Shown: one piece after another, positions 58,553 through 64,000 of the stretch
Layout: each line of letters starts with the position of its first letter
Numbering within the stretch: the first letter of the stretch is position 1
Origin: an uncultured beta proteobacterium
GTDB lineage: Bacteria; Pseudomonadota; Gammaproteobacteria; Burkholderiales; Burkholderiaceae
Assembly (NCBI GenBank): GCA_903821995.1
Contig: CAIJNI010000040.1
Location: 1-64,000 of the forward strand
Direction of reading: 5' to 3'
DNA: 64,000 bases
Position numbers and translations under genes: made by a program
Notes under the pieces: generated by a model
Database searches by the model: none
Seen by the model: the letters and a program-made list of their open reading frames with translations, nothing else
What the model was told of the DNA's origin: nothing

Positions 58553-59995
58553 ATGCTTTTTTGGTCAGTTATTATCTATTGGGTCTTTTCAGTTGGAATT
58601 GGCTTGCTTGCAACTTTCAAGGTTAAAGATGCAACTGATTTTGCAGCTGCAGGACATAGTTTACCTATGTACATGGTTACGGCAACTGTATTTGCGACTT
58701 GGTTTGGAGCTGAGGCCGTTCTTGGTGCACCAGCCACTTTTATTAAAGATGGACTTGCGGGTGTAGTTGCAGATCCCTTTGGATCTTCATTATGTTTGAT
58801 CCTTGTAGGACTTTTCTTTGCCAAGCCACTTTACCAAAAAAAATTCTTAACGATTGGCGACTTTTATAAAGAGAAGTATGGTCGTAGCGTTGAAGTTTTA
58901 GTGACCTTATGCATTGGCGTGTCTTATTTGGGATGGGTCTCTGCTCAGATTATGGCTTTGGGTCTAGTATTTAATGTGCTATCCGACGGCTCTATTTCTA
59001 GAGAGACTGGCATGCTTATTGGTTCTGGAAGTGTATTAATTTATACGTTATTTGGAGGTATGTGGGCAGTAGCAATTACTGACTTCATGCAAATGATTAT
59101 TATTGTTATTGGTATGTTGTTTATTAGTAATGAGATTAGTGATATGGCTGGTGGTGCATCGATAGTGATTCAGCATGCAAACACCGCGGGGCTTTTTAAT
59201 TTCTTCCCAGACGCTAATTTTGCTTCTGTGATGGGATTTATCACAGCACTATGTACGATGATGCTGGGCTCCATACCGCAACAGGATGTGTTTCAGAGAG
59301 TCACATCCTCAAAAACAGCGACGATAGCGAGAAATGCAGCAATTCTAGGTGGTGTTCTCTATTTTGCTTTTGCCTTTGTTCCAATGTTCATAGCATATTC
59401 GGCAAGCATCATCGATCCAAAATTACTCAATGATCAAATGCAAGTAGATACTCAACTTATTCTCCCAAAATTAATTATGACGCATATGCCATTATTTGCT
59501 CAGATCATGTTTTTTGGGGCATTGTTATCAGCAATTAAAAGTTGTGCTAGTGCTACCTTATTGGCTCCAGCAGTGTCTTTTTCTGAGAATATCGTCAAGG
59601 GCTTTTTTATAAACTTAACGCCCAAACAGCTACTGTTTATTATGCGTTGTACAGTTTTTGCTTTTAATATTATTGTGACATTTATTGCAATCCACTCAGA
59701 ATTATCTATTTTTAAGATGGTAGAAAGTGCCTATAAAATCACATTAGTGGCAGCCTTTATACCGTTGGTTTTTGGTATTTATTGGAAGAAAGCCAATCCA
59801 ATGGGTGGACTGTTGTCAGTTTTAATAGGTTTGGCGGTTTGGATCCTAATGGAACTATTTATTCCTGATTTTATTGTTCCTCCCCAAATGTGCGGATTAT
59901 TTGGGAGTTTGGGTGGAATGCTATTGGGGGGGCTCCTGATTCCCCAGAATTTACTGGTAAGTACGAAGCAATTAAATAAGAAATCCTCTGTTTAA
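58553..59995 (+). CDS. Sodium:solute symporter (SSS family)
   Basis: 480 residues with about 13 transmembrane segments. TWFGAEAVLGAPATFIKDG, GGMWAVAITDFMQMI and SIPQQDVFQRVTSSKT fit the solute:sodium symporter fold. The substrate cannot be predicted. It starts 6 nt after ubiB, a place where related bacteria usually have no such transporter, so it could have come in later; base composition looks like its neighbours. Confidence 0.88.
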   Translation: MLFWSVIIYWVFSVGIGLLATFKVKDATDFAAAGHSLPMYMVTATVFATWFGAEAVLGAPATFIKDGLAGVVADPFGSSLCLILVGLFFAKPLYQKKFLTIGDFYKEKYGRSVEVLVTLCIGVSYLGWVSAQIMALGLVFNVLSDGSISRETGMLIGSGSVLIYTLFGGMWAVAITDFMQMIIIVIGMLFISNEISDMAGGASIVIQHANTAGLFNFFPDANFASVMGFITALCTMMLGSIPQQDVFQRVTSSKTATIARNAAILGGVLYFAFAFVPMFIAYSASIIDPKLLNDQMQVDTQLILPKLIMTHMPLFAQIMFFGALLSAIKSCASATLLAPAVSFSENIVKGFFINLTPKQLLFIMRCTVFAFNIIVTFIAIHSELSIFKMVESAYKITLVAAFIPLVFGIYWKKANPMGGLLSVLIGLAVWILMELFIPDFIVPPQMCGLFGSLGGMLLGGLLIPQNLLVSTKQLNKKSSV

Positions 59996-60048
59996 CTTCA
60001 CGTTAAGTAATTCAAAAAGAGGATAATGATGTTTTATTAAGAAAAAAC

Positions 60049-60696
60049 ATGAAAAAATACTTTATAGCTGGGATCTTGGTTTGGTCCCCAGTTGCCATAA
60101 CAATTTGGGTTATCACCTGGGTGTTGGGGATTTTAGACGGAGTTTTTGGGTCCGTTATGAAAGCCATTATCACCATCATGCCATCGAGTTTTAGCTCTAA
60201 TCTTCAAGTATTTAGAGATCTACCTGGGGTTGGAATCGGGATTGTAATTATTGTTATTGTTTTGACCGGTCTTTTTGCTATCACCATCGCTGGTAGGTGG
60301 ATTTTAAAAGTTTGGGGGCAAGTCTTAAATAGAATTCCGATTGTTAGGTCTATTTATTCAAGCGTTAAACAGGTTTCTGATACTTTACTATCGAGTAGTG
60401 GCCAAGCATTTCGTCAGGTAGTTTTAATTAGATATCCTCATGAGAACTCATGGGTGATTGCATTTCAAACAGGAAATCCAGTAGGAGAGGTTGCTGAAAA
60501 ATTGGGTACTCCTCATATTCATGTGTTTCTTCCTACTACACCTAACCCAACTTCCGGTTTTTTTATGATCGTTCCAAAAGATAGCGTCATTGAATTATCA
60601 ATGTCGGTTGAAGATGCGTTAAAGCATATTGTTTCTATGGGGTCTGTGCCGCCCAATGCGTCGGCTGAGATTAGCTCTTCCCTAAATTCTAATTAA
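60049..60696 (+). CDS. DUF502 family membrane protein
   Basis: 215 residues with two transmembrane helices (about 5-27 and 58-80) and a C-terminal soluble domain. [27 protein letters not shown] is split here only by length; [14 protein letters not shown] and [18 protein letters not shown] are the family hallmarks. The function is unknown. It regularly precedes aspS in betaproteobacteria, as it does here. Confidence 0.9.
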   Translation: MKKYFIAGILVWSPVAITIWVITWVLGILDGVFGSVMKAIITIMPSSFSSNLQVFRDLPGVGIGIVIIVIVLTGLFAITIAGRWILKVWGQVLNRIPIVRSIYSSVKQVSDTLLSSSGQAFRQVVLIRYPHENSWVIAFQTGNPVGEVAEKLGTPHIHVFLPTTPNPTSGFFMIVPKDSVIELSMSVEDALKHIVSMGSVPPNASAEISSSLNSN

Positions 60697-60716
60697 TTTT
60701 TTTAAAAGGTTTCTGT

Positions 60717-62519
60717 ATGTCAATGAGAAGTCATTCTGCTGGTTTAATAAATGAAAATTTAGAAGGTCAAGATGTCAAGGTGGTTGGTTGGGTTAATCGC
60801 CGAAGGGACCATGGAGGCGTAATTTTTATTGATCTCAGAGATAGCAACGGTTTTGTTCAGGTAGTCTGCGATCCAGATCAAGAATCAGTTTTTAAGAATG
60901 CCGAAACAATACGTAATGAATATTGCATTCAAGTTTTAGGCAAAGTGCGAGCTAGACCAGAGGGTACTGAAAATCAAGATTTAACAACTGGAAAAATAGA
61001 AATTCTTTGTCAAGAGCTAAACATACTAAATCCATCAGTAACGCCACCGTTTCAATTAGATGATGATAATTTATCTGAGACCACCCGCCTTACCCACCGT
61101 GTTTTAGATTTGCGTCGCCCGCAAATGCAAAAAAATATGCGGCTAAGATATAAAGTTGCTATGGAGTGTCGGAAATATCTTGATGAAGCAGCATTTATTG
61201 ATATTGAAACACCGATGCTTACTAAAAGTACTCCCGAGGGTGCGAGAGACTATCTTGTGCCATCCCGCGTTCATGATGGCCAATTTTTTGCACTCCCACA
61301 ATCTCCGCAATTATTTAAACAGTTACTCATGGTTGCTGGTTTTGATCGGTACTATCAAATTGTTAAATGTTTTCGAGATGAAGATTTAAGAGCCGACCGA
61401 CAACCGGAATTCACCCAAATCGATTGTGAGACTTCATTCTTAGATGAGATAGAAATAAGAGATCTTTTTGAAAATATGATTAGACATATATTCAAAAGCA
61501 CGATTAATATTCCTTTGCCAGATCCTTTCCCAGTATTGACATACGCAGAGGCGATGCATCGGTTTGGCTCAGATAAGCCTGACTTAAGGGTTGCGCTTGA
61601 ATTTACCGAGTTGACTGACATTATGAGGGATGTCGACTTCAAAGTATTTTCAAATCCTGCAAATATGGAGAATGGTCGAGTAGTTGGGTTGCGTGTTCCA
61701 GGAGGAAGTGAAATTTCTCGCAGCGAAATCGATGATTACACTCAATTTGTTTCTATATACGGGGCTAAAGGTCTTGCTTGGATTAAGGTAAATAATTTAA
61801 GTGAGGGGCGTAATGGACTCCAATCCCCGATTGTTAAAAACTTACATGACGAGGCAATCGCTCAGATTCTAAAAAGAACTGGAGCGCAAAATGGAGACTT
61901 AATATTCTTTGGGGCAGATAAAACTAAAGTAGTTAATGATGCCATTGGTGCTCTGAGAGTTAGGATAGGACATTCAGATTGGGCTAAAGAAAAAGGCTTA
62001 ATGCAAGAAGGTTGGAAGCCTCTTTGGGTGGTTGACTTCCCGATGTTTGATTATGACGAAGGTGATGCAAGATGGGTTGCATGTCATCATCCGTTTACAA
62101 GCCCTAAAGATGAACATTTAGAGTTCTTAGAGACTGATCCTGGGAGATGCTTAGCTAAAGCCTATGATATGGTCCTTAATGGATGGGAACTTGGTGGTGG
62201 ATCTGTTCGGATCCATCAAGAAGCTGTCCAAAGCAAAGTTTTTAGAGTGTTAAAGATTGATGCTGAGGAAGCGCAATTGAAGTTTGGATTTTTGCTTGAT
62301 GCACTAAGGTATGGAGCGCCGCCACATGGAGGAATTGCGTTTGGTTTGGACCGTATTGTGACAATGATGACAGGTGCAGACTCTATTCGAGATGTTATCG
62401 CATTTCCTAAAACACAACGTGCGCAATGTTTATTAACACAAGCGCCTAGCCCTGTTGACGACAAGCAATTACGAGAGTTGCATATTCGGCTACGAAATAC
62501 GGGGGCAACGAATGCATAA
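60717..62519 (+). CDS. aspS: Aspartyl-tRNA synthetase, probably nondiscriminating type
   Basis: Charges tRNA-Asp and, if nondiscriminating, also tRNA-Asn. 600 residues: N-terminal OB fold, class II core with [18 protein letters not shown] (motif 2) and [14 protein letters not shown] (motif 3), and the bacterial insertion (GAD domain). In the anticodon-binding domain it has His32 in RRRDHGGV and Gly83 in PEGTEN, the two residues that mark nondiscriminating enzymes in Pseudomonas. That would require GatCAB; it is not in the window. Confidence 0.95.
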   Translation: MSMRSHSAGLINENLEGQDVKVVGWVNRRRDHGGVIFIDLRDSNGFVQVVCDPDQESVFKNAETIRNEYCIQVLGKVRARPEGTENQDLTTGKIEILCQELNILNPSVTPPFQLDDDNLSETTRLTHRVLDLRRPQMQKNMRLRYKVAMECRKYLDEAAFIDIETPMLTKSTPEGARDYLVPSRVHDGQFFALPQSPQLFKQLLMVAGFDRYYQIVKCFRDEDLRADRQPEFTQIDCETSFLDEIEIRDLFENMIRHIFKSTINIPLPDPFPVLTYAEAMHRFGSDKPDLRVALEFTELTDIMRDVDFKVFSNPANMENGRVVGLRVPGGSEISRSEIDDYTQFVSIYGAKGLAWIKVNNLSEGRNGLQSPIVKNLHDEAIAQILKRTGAQNGDLIFFGADKTKVVNDAIGALRVRIGHSDWAKEKGLMQEGWKPLWVVDFPMFDYDEGDARWVACHHPFTSPKDEHLEFLETDPGRCLAKAYDMVLNGWELGGGSVRIHQEAVQSKVFRVLKIDAEEAQLKFGFLLDALRYGAPPHGGIAFGLDRIVTMMTGADSIRDVIAFPKTQRAQCLLTQAPSPVDDKQLRELHIRLRNTGATNA

Positions 62520-62559
62520 AGAGGTTGCATTTTAAAAAACAATTAAAGGGCACTTCACT

Positions 62560-64000
62560 TTGCGACGACTTATTGACTCTGCTGGATCAGGCATGCCAAG
62601 TGATAAAAAATCAGCAGATTGGGGAACAATTTCAAAATTACTCCCCTATGTCCTGAAATATCGTTGGCGAGTCAGTATTGCTTTGTCATGTTTGATCCTT
62701 GCGAAGGTGGCAAATCTAGGCGTGCCATTAGTTTTAAAGCATTTGATAGATGATCTATCTCTTCCTTTAGATGATCCTAAAAAGCTGGTCATTGTTCCTA
62801 TTGCCCTTATTTTTGCTTATGGGCTATTAAGATTTTCATCTTCGTTATTTACTGAACTTAGAGAGCTATTATTTTCTAAGGTGACACAGAATGCAATTCG
62901 AAATGTGGCACTTGAAGTCTTTGAGCATTTACATTCCTTATCTCTCCGCTTTCATTTAGAAAGACAAACTGGTGGAGTAAGTCGAGATATTGAAAGGGGT
63001 GCTCGAGGGATACAGTCACTCATCTCCTATTCTCTTTACAGCATTGTTCCTACCATTATTGAATTTACAATCGTCCTCATTTATCTTTCCCTTAATTACC
63101 ATTGGGCATTTGCAACTGTTGCTTTAGTTGCTTTGATTTTATATATTATTTTTACTATCAAAGTGACGGAGTGGAGAACGAGATATAGAAAAACAATGAA
63201 CGAAATGGATTCGCGAGCAAATCAAAAAGCCATAGATTCGTTATTGAACTTTGAAACCGTTAAATACTTTGGCAATGAAAAGTATGAAGCCAATCGTTAT
63301 GACATCAATTTATCAAGTTATCAGCAAGCTGCCATTCAATCACAGCGCTCTCTAGCAATACTTAATTTGGGGCAGCAAACAATTATCGTGAGTGGCTTAA
63401 TTATTATTTTATGGCAAGCAACTGTTGGCGTTGAGTCTGGTCAGATGACGTTAGGTGATTTAGTACTAGTCAATACACTGATGATCCAGCTATATATTCC
63501 GCTTAATTTTTTAGGTGTTATTTATCGAGAAATTAAGCAAGCAATTTTAGATATGGAAAGAATGTTTGAGTTATTAAGTAAAGATCGTGAGATTGCGGAT
63601 CTACCAAATGCCCAAGAATTAAGAATTTTAAACCCAGAATTTGGCCCTACCGTTAAGTTTGAGTGTGTTAACTTTCATTATGAAGCGAATCGACAGATTC
63701 TCAAAAATATTAGCTTTGATATTCCAGCCGGAACTACAACGGCGGTAGTTGGTCAAAGTGGCTCAGGAAAAAGCACCTTAGCTAGGCTTCTATTTAGATT
63801 TTATGATGTAACTAGTGGTGCGATTAACTTTGATTCGCAGAATATTAAAGGAATAAAACAATCGAGCTTAAGAAGCTATATTGGAATAGTTCCCCAAGAT
63901 ACCGTTTTATTTAATGATTCTATTGGGTACAACATCGCCTATGGAAATCCACTATCTTCTCAAACAGAAGTTGAAGCAGCAGCAAAGGCTGCACAGATCC
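62560..64000 (+). CDS. ATM1-type ABC exporter, N-terminal part (runs off the window)
   Basis: The first 480 codons of a membrane-fused ABC exporter. A TTG start at 62560 has AAAGGG 9 nt before it; an ATG at 62593 is the alternative. Six transmembrane helices lie in about residues 35-300, including NAIRNVALEVFEHLHSLSLRFHLERQTGG, which is characteristic of ATM1/HMT1-type transporters of glutathione-linked metal or sulfur compounds, followed by the ATPase domain with Walker [15 protein letters not shown]. The signature and Walker B motifs are beyond the window. Glutathione supply by gshAB is a possible but unproved link. Confidence 0.88.
   Translation, partial: MRRLIDSAGSGMPSDKKSADWGTISKLLPYVLKYRWRVSIALSCLILAKVANLGVPLVLKHLIDDLSLPLDDPKKLVIVPIALIFAYGLLRFSSSLFTELRELLFSKVTQNAIRNVALEVFEHLHSLSLRFHLERQTGGVSRDIERGARGIQSLISYSLYSIVPTIIEFTIVLIYLSLNYHWAFATVALVALILYIIFTIKVTEWRTRYRKTMNEMDSRANQKAIDSLLNFETVKYFGNEKYEANRYDINLSSYQQAAIQSQRSLAILNLGQQTIIVSGLIIILWQATVGVESGQMTLGDLVLVNTLMIQLYIPLNFLGVIYREIKQAILDMERMFELLSKDREIADLPNAQELRILNPEFGPTVKFECVNFHYEANRQILKNISFDIPAGTTTAVVGQSGSGKSTLARLLFRFYDVTSGAINFDSQNIKGIKQSSLRSYIGIVPQDTVLFNDSIGYNIAYGNPLSSQTEVEAAAKAAQI

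Noticed and set aside
58527..58766. Small gene overlapping the ubiB end and symporter start
   Set aside because: It is an out-of-frame reading of the symporter N-terminus, which itself has a clear family match in the other frame.

Overview
The window reads as one contiguous piece of an AT-rich, very compact betaproteobacterial chromosome (Burkholderiales; most like a Polynucleobacter-type freshwater bacterium). This rests on gene order and family types rather than on a database search: the Acidithiobacillus-type GshA, HPr with HPr kinase, RpoH-FtsY, the coxB/coxA/ctaG/coxC/SURF1/ctaA/ctaB/SCO cluster, UbiE-UbiJ-UbiB and the tandem lptC-lptA-lptB-hpf-ptsN-hprK-rapZ all point there. Almost every base is coding, many neighbours overlap by 1-20 nt, and only one intergenic stretch reaches about 300 bases.

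Layout. 1-5 kb: end of an ammonium transporter gene, then glutathione synthesis (gshA, gshB) and the soluble PTS proteins EIIA-Man, HPr and EI. 5-11 kb: a MoeB/ThiF-type enzyme, the protease CtpA and phosphoglycerate mutase on the minus strand; a rhodanese, glutaredoxin, SecB and GpsA on the plus strand; TrmL and a degenerate ComF on the minus strand. 11-21 kb: a BioC-like protein and a complete aa3-type cytochrome c oxidase locus with its copper, heme A and assembly factors. 21-28 kb: rpoH (behind a perfect CIRCE operator), ftsY, a pair of M16 peptidases, rsmD, coaD and a ferredoxin. 27-32 kb (minus): TPR-LolB fusion, ispE, tRNA-Gln, prs, a relic of an IS200/IS605-type element, rplY, pth. 32-34 kb: mutM-mutY. 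34-41 kb (minus): kdsD-kdsC-lptC-lptA-lptB-hpf-ptsN-hprK-rapZ, which lacks rpoN at its usual place. 41-51 kb: a Kef-type antiporter, uvrA, an MFS transporter, ssb, queF, a 5'-nucleotidase, ilvA and a small membrane protein. 51-64 kb: a 1278-residue FAD/Fe-S oxidoreductase, DUF971, ubiE-ubiJ-ubiB, a sodium:solute symporter, DUF502, aspS and the start of an ATM1-type ABC exporter.

How the parts fit. The two PTS blocks together give a phosphorelay (EI, HPr, EIIA-Man, EIIA-Ntr) with an HPr(Ser) kinase but no sugar permease, so the system looks regulatory. LPS supply is covered by kdsD/kdsC (KDO) and lptCAB. The cox locus supplies both catalytic subunits and all the usual assembly proteins. The base-excision pair mutM/mutY and uvrA/ssb cover DNA repair.

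The points most worth a second look are a structured tnpB/omega-RNA-like relic whose end abuts the rplY promoter, the CIRCE operator on rpoH, an ispE reading frame that ends inside tRNA-Gln, the TPR-LolB fusion, the missing rpoN, and several family members that have lost signature motifs (ComF, BioC-like, the second M16 protein) or changed them (MutY iron-sulfur loop).
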